Positions 7,230 through 17,121 of a stretch of 64,000 bases of DNA are shown piece after piece (position 1 is the first letter of the stretch; each line of letters begins with the position of its first letter). Source of the DNA: Streptomyces zingiberis (lineage in GTDB: Bacteria > Actinomycetota > Actinomycetes > Streptomycetales > Streptomycetaceae); NCBI RefSeq assembly GCF_012034935.1, contig NZ_JAATEN010000012.1, positions 120,270 through 184,269 on the forward strand, written 5' to 3'. The position numbers were made by a program, and so were the translations under genes. The notes under the pieces were generated by a model, which made no database searches, was not told the DNA's origin, and saw only the letters and a program-made list of their open reading frames with translations.

Positions 7230-8432
7230 TCAGTCCTCCAGTGCGGCGAGGCCGGGGAGCGTCTTGCCCTCGAGGTATTCGAGGCTGGCGCCACCACCGG
7301 TCGAGATGTGGCCGAACGCGTTCTCGTCGAAACCGAGCTGCCGGACGGCGGCGGCCGAGTCCCCGCCGCCGACGACGGAGAAGGCCGGGCTGTCGACCAG
7401 CGCCTGGGCGACGGCCCGGGTGCCCTCGGCGAACTCGGGGTGCTCGAAGACGCCCATGGGGCCGTTCCAGAAGACGGTGGCCGCGTCGGCGAGTTTCGAG
7501 GCGAACAGCTTGCGGGTCTCCGGGCCGAGGTCCAGACCCTGCAGATCGGCCGGGATGGCCTCGGCGCCGACCACCACCGGGTCCGCCGTGGCCTTGGTGG
7601 CCAGGTCCGGGAAGCCGGTCGCGGCGACCACGTCCACGGGGAGCACGAACTCCACCCCGCGCTCCTCGGCCCGGGCCAGGTACTCGCGGACCGCCGGGAG
7701 CTGGTCCTCCTGCAGCAGCGAGCCGCCGACCTCGTGGCCCTGCGCCTTGAGGAAGGTGTAGGCCATGCCGCCGCCGACAAGGATGCGGTCGGCCTTCTCC
7801 AGCAGATGGCCGATGACGCCGAGCTTGTCGGAGACCTTGGCGCCGCCGAGGACCACGGCGTACGGCCGCCGGACGTCCTCCGTGAGCCGCTTCAACACGC
7901 CGACCTCGGTGGTGATGAGGCCGCCCGCGGCGTGCGGCAGGCGCGCCGGGAGGTCGTAGACGGAGGCGTGTTTGCGGTGGACGGCGCCGAAGCCGTCCCC
8001 GACGTAGAGGTCGGCGAGGGTGGCCAGCTCGTCGGCGAACGCGCCGCGCTCGGCGTCGTCCTTGCTGGTCTCGCCGGGGTTGAAGCGCAGGTTCTCCAGC
8101 AGCGCGACCTGGCCGCCGGCGAGGCCGGCCACGGCGGCCCGGGCGCCGTCGCCCACGGTGTCCGCCGCGAACACCACGTCACGGCCGAGCAGCTCACCGA
8201 GGCGGGCCGCCACGGGGGCGAGGGAGAACTTCGGGTCCGGGGCGCCCTTGGGGCGGCCCAGGTGCGAGGCGACGATCACCTTGGCGCCCACCTCGGCGAG
8301 CTTCCTGATCGTCGGGAGGACGGCGCGGATCCGGCCGTCGTCGGTGATGGTGGAGCCGTCGAGCGGGACGTTGAGGTCGGCGCGGACGAAGACCCGCTTC
8401 CCCGCCGCCGGGAGGTCGTCGATCGTCTTCAC
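7230..8432 (-). CDS. pgk: Phosphoglycerate kinase
   Basis: Transfers phosphate from 1,3-bisphosphoglycerate to ADP in glycolysis. It has 400 residues, standard for a bacterial Pgk. The N-terminal RVFVRADLNVPLDG motif and the SHLGRPKG motif bind phosphoglycerate. LGGAKVSDKLGVI, NGPMGVFE and the nucleotide-binding VVGGGDSAAAV motif lie in the C-terminal domain. The ATG at 8432 follows AAGGAG. A strong hairpin at 8499-8539 separates it from gap, so pgk-tpiA expression may depend on readthrough or on its own promoter in the 134-bp gap. Confidence 0.97.
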   Translation of the reverse strand: MKTIDDLPAAGKRVFVRADLNVPLDGSTITDDGRIRAVLPTIRKLAEVGAKVIVASHLGRPKGAPDPKFSLAPVAARLGELLGRDVVFAADTVGDGARAAVAGLAGGQVALLENLRFNPGETSKDDAERGAFADELATLADLYVGDGFGAVHRKHASVYDLPARLPHAAGGLITTEVGVLKRLTEDVRRPYAVVLGGAKVSDKLGVIGHLLEKADRILVGGGMAYTFLKAQGHEVGGSLLQEDQLPAVREYLARAEERGVEFVLPVDVVAATGFPDLATKATADPVVVGAEAIPADLQGLDLGPETRKLFASKLADAATVFWNGPMGVFEHPEFAEGTRAVAQALVDSPAFSVVGGGDSAAAVRQLGFDENAFGHISTGGGASLEYLEGKTLPGLAALED

Positions 8433-8498
8433 GGTGGGACTCCTTGCTGAGCCGTTGGCCGTCTGCTGAGCGGTCGGTTCCGGTGCCGGTGGCTTGCC

Positions 8499-8539
8499 GA
8501 GGCGGCAGGGCCCGCGGCGTGCGCGGGCCCTGCCGCCTC
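8499..8539 (-). terminator. Perfect hairpin between gap and pgk
   Basis: Eighteen-bp perfect arms (GAGGCGGCAGGGCCCGCG at 8499-8516 and complement at 8522-8539) with a 5-base loop, starting 27 bp after the gap stop. It may limit readthrough into pgk-tpiA and so make gap mRNA more abundant, or stabilise the 3' end of gap mRNA. Confidence 0.75.
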
Positions 8540-8566
8540 AGGCTGCCGGGCGGTCCGGTCGGCCGG

Positions 8567-9571
<1,005 letters not shown>

Positions 9572-9901
9572 GAACCGATCTCCTCGTTGGTACGCCGGTT
9601 TCGCGCCGGCGAGCTGTATGGGATGTCCCCGACCTTCTCCGACCCTACCCCTAACAGAGGACGTACGTGACATTGGCGCCGCCCTGCCGCCGCCGTCCCG
9701 CCATGCGGACGGGAAGGGGGCGGAGCGCCCCGTAAGACGCGGTAAGACGCGGTAAGACTGCAGTAAAACGCAGTGGGGCGCGGTGAGGCACGGTGGAGCG
9801 CGGCCCGGGACGGGCGCGCGGGCGCGCCCGCGGGCCGCGCGCCGCGGCAGCCGGCTGACGGAACGTGACGGGCCGTCGGCTTTCCGGGCCCCGCCGCCCG
9901 G
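9572..9901. other. Intergenic region upstream of gap
   Basis: 330 bp between whiA (ends at 9902 on the minus strand) and gap. It holds the phased repeat at 9732-9802, a very GC-rich self-complementary block around 9810-9850 that may terminate whiA, and the gap leader with a small CGCCGG/CCGGCG hairpin near 9590-9612. No gene is seen. Confidence 0.5.
9732..9802. repeat. Seven-unit degenerate 10-11 bp tandem repeat upstream of gap
   Basis: Units beginning GT at 9732, 9742, 9752, 9763, 9773, 9783 and 9793. The first three are GTAAGACGCG, GTAAGACGCG and GTAAGACTGC, and later ones drift to GTGGGGCGCG and GTGAGGCACG. The period is close to one DNA helical turn. It lies 161-231 bp upstream of the gap start and 100 bp downstream of the end of whiA. 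Confidence 0.7.
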
Positions 9902-10912
9902 TCAGTGGAGCTGGCCGGCCATCTCGCCGGGGAAGTCCTCCGCCATGTCCTCGCTGAGGCCGGCCTCGGTGCCCGGGATGCCCAGGTCCTGGGCGCGCTT
10001 GTCGGCCATCGCCAGCAGCCGCCGGATCCGCCCGGCGACCGCGTCCTTCGTCAGCGGCGGGTCGGCCAGGGCGCCCAGCTCCTCCAGCGAGGCCTGCTTG
10101 TGCTCCATGCGCAGCCGGCCCGCCGCGGCGAGGTGTTCCGGCACGTCCTCGGCGAGGATCTCCAGCGCCCGCTGCACCCGGGCGCCGGCCGCGACCGCGG
10201 CGCGCGCGGAGCGGCGCAGGTTGGCGTCGTCGAAGTTGGCCAGGCGGTTGGCGGTGGCCCGGACCTCCCGCCGCATCCGCCGTTCCTCCCAGGCCAGCAC
10301 CGACTCGTGGGCGCCGAGCCGCGTCAGCAGAGCGCCGATGGCATCACCGTCACGGACCACGACCCGGTCAACCCCGCGCACCTCGCGGGCCTTGGCGCCG
10401 ATGGACAGCCGGCGCGCCGCGCCGACCAGGGCGAGCGCCGCCTCCGGGCCGGGACAGGTCACCTCCAGGGAGGAGGAGCGGCCGGGCTCGGTGAGGGATC
10501 CGTGCGCCAGGAAGGCGCCGCGCCAGGCGGCCTCGGCGTCACAGGTGGCCCCGGAGACGACCTGCGGCGGCAGTCCGCGGACCGGGCGCCCGCGGCCGTC
10601 GACCAGCCCGGTCTGCCGGGCCAGTTGGTCACCGCCCGCCACCACCCGGACGACGTAACGGCTGCCCCGGCGGAGCCCGCCCGGGGCCATGACCACCAGG
10701 TCGGAGGCGTGGCCGAAGATCTCCAGGATGTCCTTGCGGAGCCGGCGCGCCGCGATCCCCGTGTCCAGCTCCGCCTCGATCACGATCCGTCCGCTGACCA
10801 GGTGCAGGCCGCCCGCGAACCGCAGGGTGGAGGAGACCTCCGACTTCCGGCAGCAGGTCCGGGTGACGGGGAGCCGGGAGATTTCATCCTTCACCGCTGC
10901 CGTCATCGCCAT
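9902..10912 (-). CDS. whiA: Sporulation transcription factor WhiA
   Basis: WhiA works with WhiB to switch on septation and sporulation genes in aerial hyphae of Streptomyces. The 336-residue protein shows the degenerate LAGLIDADG-homing-endonuclease-derived N-terminal domain (VKDEISRLPVTRTCCRKSE..., GGLHLVSGRIVIEAELDT, GAFLAHGSLTEPGRS) and a C-terminal helix-turn-helix (RLRMEHKQASLEELGALADPPLTKDAVAGRIRRL). The C-terminus after GIPGTE is a few residues longer than the form I remember. The ATG at 10912 overlaps the yvcK stop by 10 bp; the second ATG at 10906 would give a four-base ATGA overlap. It is the last gene of the uvrC-rapZ-yvcK-whiA run. Confidence 0.97.
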   Translation of the reverse strand: MAMTAAVKDEISRLPVTRTCCRKSEVSSTLRFAGGLHLVSGRIVIEAELDTGIAARRLRKDILEIFGHASDLVVMAPGGLRRGSRYVVRVVAGGDQLARQTGLVDGRGRPVRGLPPQVVSGATCDAEAAWRGAFLAHGSLTEPGRSSSLEVTCPGPEAALALVGAARRLSIGAKAREVRGVDRVVVRDGDAIGALLTRLGAHESVLAWEERRMRREVRATANRLANFDDANLRRSARAAVAAGARVQRALEILAEDVPEHLAAAGRLRMEHKQASLEELGALADPPLTKDAVAGRIRRLLAMADKRAQDLGIPGTEAGLSEDMAEDFPGEMAGQLH

Positions 10913-11982
10913 GGGCCGATCCTTCCGTGCATCCTGAAAATCCGGTCGTACGCGGCGGCCAGCAGCTCGGGGTCGTGCCGTGCCGAGCCGTCCGGCGTGG
11001 CCACCGGCGCCAGTTCGACCGTTCCGCCGAGCCGCTCGGCGGCCTCGGTGAGGGAGTCCCGGTCGGGTACGGCGGCCTCGTCGGCCAGCACCACGTCGAA
11101 GGCGAGTTTAGGGGCGTGTCGGGCCAAAACCTCCAAATGACGCTGCGGGGAGAAACCATCGGTCTCCCCGGGCTGCGGCGCGAGGTTCAGCGCGAGCACC
11201 CGGCGCGCCTTCGTCTCCGTCAGCGCCTCCAGCAACTCCGGCACCAGCAGATGGGGGATGACGGAGGAGAACCAGGAACCGGGACCGAGCACCACCCAGT
11301 CGGCGTCCAGCACCGCCTCCACCGCCTCCGGAACGGCCGGCGGGTCGTTCGGCACGAGGTGCACGGACTGCACCTCGCCGGGGGTGAGCGCGACGGTGGC
11401 CTGACCGCGCACCGTCACCACCTCGCCGGGGCGCGCCGGGTCGTGACCGCGCACCAGGGCCTGCAACTCCAGGGGCACCGCCGACATGGGCAGCACCCGG
11501 CCGTGCGCCCCCAGCAGCCGGCCGACCCACTCCAGCGCCTGGACGTGGTCGCCGAGCTGCTCCCACAGGGCGACGATGAGCAGATTGCCCACGGCGTGAC
11601 CGTGCAGTTCACCCTCACTGGTGAACCGGTGCTGGGCGACCCGCGCCCAGGTGCGGCCCCACTCGTCGTCCCCGCAGAGCGCGGCCAGCGCCTTCCGCAG
11701 GTCGCCGGGGGGCAGCACGCCCAGTTCCTCGCGGAGCCGGCCGCTGGAGCCGCCGTCGTCGGCGACGGTGACCACGGCCGTGAGGTCACCGGTGATCCGG
11801 CGCAGCGCGGCGAGCGAGGCGGCCAGGCCGTGCCCGCCGCCGAGCGCCACGACCTTCGGGTTGGTGCCGCGGCGCCGGGGCGCCCCACCGCGGACGGGAG
11901 CCGGGCCGGTGCGCTCCGGCATCAGCCCGCGGACCCGGCCGCCCAGCCGGGAGGCGCCGGCCGGCTGCCGCCGCCCTTTCAC
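10903..11982 (-). CDS. yvcK: YvcK/CofD-like gluconeogenesis factor
   Basis: Member of the YvcK family, which binds UDP-sugars and in other bacteria affects cell-wall synthesis and growth on gluconeogenic carbon sources. The 359-residue reading has the nucleotide-binding VVALGGGHGLAASL near the N-terminus, VTVADDGGSSGRLR, PPGDLRKALAAL, HGHAVGNLLI and VLGPGSWFSSVIPHLL. I chose the GTG at 11982 because it overlaps the rapZ TGA (GTGA). The ATG at 11922 would remove about 20 basic residues and is possible. It is followed directly by whiA, a near-universal gene order in Gram-positive bacteria. Confidence 0.93.
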   Translation of the reverse strand: MKGRRQPAGASRLGGRVRGLMPERTGPAPVRGGAPRRRGTNPKVVALGGGHGLAASLAALRRITGDLTAVVTVADDGGSSGRLREELGVLPPGDLRKALAALCGDDEWGRTWARVAQHRFTSEGELHGHAVGNLLIVALWEQLGDHVQALEWVGRLLGAHGRVLPMSAVPLELQALVRGHDPARPGEVVTVRGQATVALTPGEVQSVHLVPNDPPAVPEAVEAVLDADWVVLGPGSWFSSVIPHLLVPELLEALTETKARRVLALNLAPQPGETDGFSPQRHLEVLARHAPKLAFDVVLADEAAVPDRDSLTEAAERLGGTVELAPVATPDGSARHDPELLAAAYDRIFRMHGRIGPWR

Positions 11983-12908
11983 TCGCGCCCCATGTCCCGG
12001 TGGACCACCACGGTCTCCACCCCGGCGTCGGCCAGGCGGGCGGCGAGCTTCTCCGACATGGCGACCGAGCGGTGCTTGCCGCCGGTGCAGCCGACGGCGA
12101 CGGTCACATAGCGCTTGCCCTCGCGGCGGTAGCCCGCGGCGATGAGCTGGAGGAGTTCGGTGTAGCGGTCGAGGAACTCCTTGGCCCCCGGCTGGTTGAA
12201 GACGTAGCCCGACACCTCCTCGTTGAGGCCGGTGAAGGGGCGCAGCTCCGGCACCCAGTGCGGATTGGGCAGGAAGCGGCAGTCGACGACCAGGTCCGCG
12301 TCGACGGGGAGACCGTACTTGTAACCGAAGGACATGACGGTGGCCCGCAGCTCCGGCTCCTCGCCGCCCGCGAACTGGGCGTCCATCTTGGCGCGCAGCT
12401 CGTGGACGTTGAGGCCGGAGGTGTCGATCACCAGATCGGCGTCGCCGCGCAGCTCGCGCAGCAGATCCCGTTCGGCCGCGATGCCGTCCACGATGCGGCC
12501 CGATCCCTGGAGGGGGTGCGGCCGGCGGACCGACTCGAACCGGCGGACGAGGGCGTCGTCCGAAGCCTCCAGGAAGATCACCCGCCGTCTGACGCTCTTG
12601 GCGTCGAGGTCCGCCAGCGACTGGCGGAGGCTGTCGAAGAAGCCCCGGCCGCGGACGTCCACGACGACGGCGATGCGGGCGACGTTCCCCTGTGAGCGGG
12701 CCCCGAGGTCCACCATCGTGGGGATCAGCGCCGGCGGGAGGTTGTCCACCACGAACCAGCCGAGGTCCTCCAGGCACTTCGCCGCGGTACTGCGGCCGGC
12801 TCCGGACATGCCGGAGATGATGACCAGCTCGGGGATGGCGGCCGTGTCGGCCGGTTCCACCGTCGCGCCCGTACCCACCTGAGTTCCGTCTCCCTCGTGT
12901 CCGCTCAT
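11979..12908 (-). CDS. rapZ: RNase adapter / nucleotide-binding protein RapZ (YvcJ)
   Basis: P-loop nucleotide-binding protein family; RapZ controls amino-sugar metabolism through small RNA in enterobacteria, while the actinobacterial role is less clear. The 309-residue protein carries Walker A GMSGAGRSTAAK (about residues 34-44), VVDNLPPALI, the middle segment RRPHPLQ, and the C-terminal domain with FKYG-like SFGYKYGLP, FLPNPHW and VGCTGGKHRSV. The start is ATG at 12908 in a TGATG overlap with the uvrC stop; a GTG one codon upstream is also possible. Confidence 0.95.
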   Translation of the reverse strand: MSGHEGDGTQVGTGATVEPADTAAIPELVIISGMSGAGRSTAAKCLEDLGWFVVDNLPPALIPTMVDLGARSQGNVARIAVVVDVRGRGFFDSLRQSLADLDAKSVRRRVIFLEASDDALVRRFESVRRPHPLQGSGRIVDGIAAERDLLRELRGDADLVIDTSGLNVHELRAKMDAQFAGGEEPELRATVMSFGYKYGLPVDADLVVDCRFLPNPHWVPELRPFTGLNEEVSGYVFNQPGAKEFLDRYTELLQLIAAGYRREGKRYVTVAVGCTGGKHRSVAMSEKLAARLADAGVETVVVHRDMGRE

Positions 12909-15073
12909 CACGCCTGCCCCCGTCTCCCCGGCGGCGAAGTGACCGCCGGCTCGTCCTCTTCCATCATCTCCCCGGTGGCTGTGTTGACCGCCGGTGACGG
13001 CGCCGTCGCGGCCAGCGCCGCCGCGACCTGCTCGGCCGTCTTGCGGCCCACGCCGGGGACCTCGCAGAGCTGGTCGACCGTGGCGGCGCGCAGCCGCCGC
13101 ACCGAGCCGAAGTGCTTGAGCAGCGCCGTACGGCGGGTCTCGCCCAGCCCCGGCACCTCGGCCAGCGGCCCGGCCCGCAGGGCCTTCCCCCGCCGAGTGC
13201 GCTGATACGCGATGGCGAAACGGTGCGCCTCGTCCCGGATCCGCTGCAAGAGGTACAGGCCCTCGCTGGTGCGGGACAGCACCACCGGGTCCTCCTCGCC
13301 GGGCAGCCAGACCTCCTCCAGCCGCTTGGCCAGGCCGCAGACCGCCACGTCGTCGATCCCCAGCTCGTCCAGCGCGCGGCGGGCCGCGGCGACCTGTGGC
13401 CGGCCGCCGTCCACCACGACGAGCTGCGGGGGGTAGGCGAAGCGCCGGGCCCGGCCGGTCTCGGGGTCGCGGGGGCCGTCGCCGCCGGGTTCACCGTCCG
13501 GCGCCGCGGGCAGCCCGTCCGGGCCGGGCCCCGGGGACTCCGCCACGGCGGAGGGCACCTCCCCGGCCGTCCCCGCGCCGCGCCCGTCGTCCCGGCCGTC
13601 GCCGTCACCATCACCGTCACCGGGGCGGAGGCCGGGGCCGGCCGCCGCCTCGTCGTCCCACTCGCCGGTCCTGATCTTCTCCCGCAGATAGCGGCGGAAG
13701 CGGCGGCCGACGACCTCGTGCATGGCGCGCACGTCGTCCTGGCCGGCGAAGCCCTTGATCTGGAAGCGGCGGTACTCGCTCTTGCGGGCGAGGCCGTCCT
13801 CGAAGACCACCATCGAGGCGACGACGTCCTCACCCTGGAGGTGGGAGACGTCGAAGCACTCGATCCGCAGGGGCACGGAGTCCAGTGCGAGCGACTCGGC
13901 GATCTCCTCCAGGGCGCGGGAGCGGGTGGTGAGGTCCGAGGCGCGCCGGGTCTTGTGCAGGACGAGCGCCTGCTGGGCGTTGCGCCGGACCGTGGCCATC
14001 AGGTCCTTCTTGTCGCCGCGCTGGGGTATCCGCAGGTCGACACGGGAGCCGCGGCGGTCGGCGAGCCAGTCGGCGAGCGGGGCGACGGGGTCGGGGAGGG
14101 CGGGCACCAGAACCTCCCGGGGGACGCCCTCGCCGCTCTCCTCGCCGTAGAGCTGCTGTAGCGCGTGCTCCACGAGGCCGGCGGTGTCCACGGCCTCCAC
14201 CTTGTCGGTGACCCAGCCCCGCTGCCCGCGCACGCGCCCGCCCCGCACGTGGAAGATCTGGACGGCGGCCTCCAGCTCGTCCTCCGCGACGGCGACCAGG
14301 TCGGCGTCGGTGGCGTCGGCGAGGACCACCGCGTTCTTCTCCATGGCGCGGCGGAGCGCCCCGATGTCGTCGCGGAGGCGGGCGGCCCGCTCGTACTCCA
14401 TCGCCTCGGCGGCCTCCCCCATCCGCCGCTCCAGCCGGCTGAGGTAGGTGCCGGTGCGGCCGGCCATGAAGTCGCAGAAGTCCTCCGCGAGGGCGCGGTG
14501 CTCGGCCGCGTCGACCCGGCCGACGCAGGGGGCGGAGCACTTGCCGATGTAGCCGAGCAGACAGGGGCGGCCGATCTGCCGGGAGCGCTTGAAGACACCC
14601 GCCGAGCAAGTCCGCACGGGGAAGACGCGGAGCAGCAGGTCGACGGTCTCACGGATGGCCCAGGCGTGGGCGTAGGGGCCGAAGTACCGCACGCCCTTCC
14701 GCTTGGGGCCGCGCATCACCTGCACCCGGGGGTACTCCTCGCCCAGGGTGACCGCGAGGGAGGGGTAGCTCTTGTCGTCCCGGTACTTGACGTTGAACCG
14801 GGGGTCGTACTCCTTGATCCAGGAGTACTCGAGCTGCAGCGCCTCGACCTCGGTGGAGACCACCGTCCACTCGACGGAGGCCGCCGTGGTGACCATCGTG
14901 CGGGTGCGCGGGTGGAGGCCCGCCAGGTCCTGGAAGTAGGAGGAGAGCCGCTGGCGGAGGCTCTTGGCCTTGCCGACGTAGATGACCCGGCGGTGCTCGT
15001 CACGGAATCGGTAGACGCCGGGCGAGTCGGGGATCTGGCCCGGTGCCGGACGGTAACTGCTCGGGTCTGCCAT
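12908..15073 (-). CDS. uvrC: Excinuclease ABC subunit C
   Basis: Makes the dual incisions in UvrABC nucleotide excision repair. The 721-residue protein has an N-terminal GIY-YIG nuclease (VYRF at 20-23, IYVGKAK at 31-37), a Cys-rich segment (CLLGYIGKCSAPC) and a UVR motif (EAMEYERAARLRDDIGAL). The RNase H-like second nuclease domain (ECFDVSHLQG, VVVDGGRPQ) follows, then two helix-hairpin-helix units (VPGLGETRRTALLKHFGS, VPGVGRKTAEQV). A 70-80-residue Gly/Asp/Pro-rich insertion lies between the RRYLREKIRTGEWDDEA segment and PPQLVVVDGG. It heads the rapZ-yvcK-whiA cluster and overlaps rapZ. No SOS-like box is visible upstream. Confidence 0.97.
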   Translation of the reverse strand: MADPSSYRPAPGQIPDSPGVYRFRDEHRRVIYVGKAKSLRQRLSSYFQDLAGLHPRTRTMVTTAASVEWTVVSTEVEALQLEYSWIKEYDPRFNVKYRDDKSYPSLAVTLGEEYPRVQVMRGPKRKGVRYFGPYAHAWAIRETVDLLLRVFPVRTCSAGVFKRSRQIGRPCLLGYIGKCSAPCVGRVDAAEHRALAEDFCDFMAGRTGTYLSRLERRMGEAAEAMEYERAARLRDDIGALRRAMEKNAVVLADATDADLVAVAEDELEAAVQIFHVRGGRVRGQRGWVTDKVEAVDTAGLVEHALQQLYGEESGEGVPREVLVPALPDPVAPLADWLADRRGSRVDLRIPQRGDKKDLMATVRRNAQQALVLHKTRRASDLTTRSRALEEIAESLALDSVPLRIECFDVSHLQGEDVVASMVVFEDGLARKSEYRRFQIKGFAGQDDVRAMHEVVGRRFRRYLREKIRTGEWDDEAAAGPGLRPGDGDGDGDGRDDGRGAGTAGEVPSAVAESPGPGPDGLPAAPDGEPGGDGPRDPETGRARRFAYPPQLVVVDGGRPQVAAARRALDELGIDDVAVCGLAKRLEEVWLPGEEDPVVLSRTSEGLYLLQRIRDEAHRFAIAYQRTRRGKALRAGPLAEVPGLGETRRTALLKHFGSVRRLRAATVDQLCEVPGVGRKTAEQVAAALAATAPSPAVNTATGEMMEEDEPAVTSPPGRRGQA

Positions 15074-15324
15074 GGCACCACCCTACTGGCGTGGTCGGAC
15101 ACGGTCCGACGCCTCCGGGGCCGGTCGCGCGCCGCGCCCGGCCCGGGCCCGGACGGGGGCCGCGGGGTGATGTGCGGGGGCCGTCCGCCCGCCCGCCACG
15201 GCCGTCCCGGCGGGCCGGCCGGCACGCGGTGGCCGGGGAACGGGCAGGGGCGGGGCGGGCCGGAGCAGCCGGAACGACGGCCGGTCCGGCGAGCCGGAGG
15301 GGGCGGGGCAGGGGCGGGCCCGGC

Positions 15325-15762
15325 TCAGCCGCCCGCGGCGCCCTCGCCGACGATCAGCCGTCCCCGCTCCACCGTGAGCGGCACGGCGGGCAGCGGGCGG
15401 GTGGCGGGGCCGCGGAGCACCTTGCCCGTGTCCGCGTCGAACGCGCTGCCGTGGCAGGCGCAGTCCGCGTCGGTGCCCTTGACATGGGAGAGGACGCAGA
15501 ACTTGTGGGTGCAGACGGCGCTGAACGCGTGGTACTCGTCCTGGGCGGGGCGGCTGACCAGTACACGCTGCTCCCGGTAGAGCCGGGCCCCGCCGACCGG
15601 CACCTCCCCGGCCGGGCCGAGGTCCACCGGTCCGGGGGAGGTGGACTCCCCCGCGGGGCTGCGGCGCCCGCCGTCACCACAGGCGGTGAGGGCGGCACCG
15701 GCACCGGTGAGGGCGGCCCCCCGGAGCAGGACGCGGCGGGAGGCGGTGGGCCGGCTGGGCAT
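15325..15762 (-). CDS. Rieske [2Fe-2S] Tat-exported lipoprotein
   Basis: 145-residue protein with a Tat-like signal (SRRVLLRGAALTG) ending in a lipobox LTAC, so C28 is probably lipidated after export. The Rieske centre is complete: C84-T-H86 and C101-x-x-H104 bind the cluster, and C89 and C103 can form the stabilising disulfide. A stand-alone periplasmic-face electron carrier is the best description; the redox partner is not evident. The 5' end is 316 bp from the divergent PfkB kinase gene. It follows AGGGGG before the ATG at 15762. Confidence 0.9.
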   Translation of the reverse strand: MPSRPTASRRVLLRGAALTGAGAALTACGDGGRRSPAGESTSPGPVDLGPAGEVPVGGARLYREQRVLVSRPAQDEYHAFSAVCTHKFCVLSHVKGTDADCACHGSAFDADTGKVLRGPATRPLPAVPLTVERGRLIVGEGAAGG

Positions 15763-16078
15763 GGAACCCCCTGGGCTGGGCGGCGCCGGGCCCGGGCGGA
15801 CGCTCGGGCGCGACAGGCGCGGCGGGCGTGCGAGTGCGCGGTCCCGGGCGGGGACCCGCGCCGTTCCCTGAAGCCTACCGGCGGGGTGGGCCGCCACCGG
15901 CCCGCCCCTCCCGGGCCCGGCGCGCCTGCCGTGGGCGTGCGCTCCGGGTGCGCGCCCCGGTGTGCGCCGCTCCCGGCGCGCCCGGCGGTCCGCGCGGCAG
16001 ACCTGCCGGTGGCCGCCGGGGACGGGAGGGGACCCGCCCCCGTGGACGGTTCCCCCCGCCACGAGGCAGGATGATGCG
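15763..16078. other. Divergent intergenic region Rieske / PfkB kinase
   Basis: 316 bp between divergently transcribed starts, so promoters for both genes must lie here. I see no clear -35/-10 pair or palindrome in the GC-rich sequence. Confidence 0.4.
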
Positions 16079-17032
16079 ATGATCGTCGTAGCCGGTGAAG
16101 CCCTCATCGACCTCGTCCCCGCCGTCCCCGCCGTCCCTGCAACCCAGGCAGCCCCCGCGGCCCCCGGGGACGACCTGCCCGCCCTGCTCCCCGCCCTCGG
16201 CGGCGGCCCGTTCAACACCGCGCTGGCGCTCGGCCGTCTCGGCTCGCCGGTGACCTTCTGCTCCCGGGTCTCGGAGGACCGTTTCGGCGGGGCGCTGCTG
16301 CGCGCGCTGGGAGCCGACGGGGTGGACACCTCACTGGTGCAGCGGGGGGCGGAGCCCACCACGCTGGCCGTCGCCGAGGTCGGCGAGGACGGCTCCGCCG
16401 GGTACCGCTTCTACGCGGAAGGCACCGCGGACCGTCTGTTCACCCTCCCCGAGGCGCTGCCGGAGACCACCCGCGCGGTGTCCCTGGGCACCTGCTCGCT
16501 GGTGCTGGAGCCCGGCGCGACCGCGTACGAGGCGCTGCTGCGGCGGGAGGCCGGCCGGGGCGTGCTGACCGCGCTCGACCCCAACATCCGCCCCGGGCTG
16601 ATCCCGGACCACGACGCCTACCGGGAACGGTTCCGCTCCTGGCTGCCCTCGGTGGGGGTGCTGAAGCTCTCCGCGGAGGACGCCGCCTGGCTGGGCGGCA
16701 CCCCGTCCGACTGGCTGGCGGAGGGGCCGGAGGCCGTGGTGCTCACCCGGGGCGGCGAGGGCCTGACGGTGCTGACCCGGGACGGCGAGGTCTCGGTGGA
16801 GGCCGAGCCGGTGCGGGTGGTCGACACCATCGGGGCCGGGGACACCGTGACCGCAGCGCTGCTGCACCGGCTGGGTGAGCACGGGGCGCTCGCGCCGGGG
16901 GCGCCGGGGAGCCTCACCCCGGGCGCCTGGCGGGACGTCCTGGCGTTCGCGGCCCGGGCGGCGGCGCTGACCTGCTCCCGGGCCGGTGCCCGGCCCCCGT
17001 ACGCGGCGGAGCTGGCGGCGGCCCCGCGGTGA
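16079..17032 (+). CDS. PfkB-family carbohydrate kinase (fructokinase-like)
   Basis: 317-residue ribokinase-fold sugar kinase. It opens MIVVAGEALIDLVP, has the first PfkB signature region GGGPFNTALALGRLG (about 42-56), and the second signature DTIGAGDTVTAALLHRL (about 250-266) with the catalytic Asp of GAGD. ALDPNIRPGLI in the middle is typical of fructokinases, but ribose or another sugar is not excluded. The ATG at 16079 is the second of two adjacent ATGs in different frames. It is monocistronic and converges with uvrA across a shared terminator (17042-17081). Confidence 0.88.
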   Translation: MIVVAGEALIDLVPAVPAVPATQAAPAAPGDDLPALLPALGGGPFNTALALGRLGSPVTFCSRVSEDRFGGALLRALGADGVDTSLVQRGAEPTTLAVAEVGEDGSAGYRFYAEGTADRLFTLPEALPETTRAVSLGTCSLVLEPGATAYEALLRREAGRGVLTALDPNIRPGLIPDHDAYRERFRSWLPSVGVLKLSAEDAAWLGGTPSDWLAEGPEAVVLTRGGEGLTVLTRDGEVSVEAEPVRVVDTIGAGDTVTAALLHRLGEHGALAPGAPGSLTPGAWRDVLAFAARAAALTCSRAGARPPYAAELAAAPR

Positions 17033-17041
17033 CCCGTCCGT

Positions 17042-17081
17042 GCCCGGCCCTCTCACCGATGAACCGGTGAAGGGGCCGGGC
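17042..17081. terminator. Shared hairpin between PfkB kinase and uvrA
   Basis: Seventeen-base arms (17042-17058 and 17065-17081) pair at 15 of 17 positions around a 6-base loop. The position between two convergent stops suggests bidirectional termination. Confidence 0.7.
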
Positions 17082-17121
17082 GCGGAGGGTTCGCGCACCG
17101 GTGGCGGCGGCCGCCGGCACG

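Noticed and set aside
9572..9673. A longer GAPDH starting at 9673
   Set aside because: It adds 34 residues not found in the family, and GAGGAG precedes the GTG at 9571, which begins with the expected Rossmann motif.
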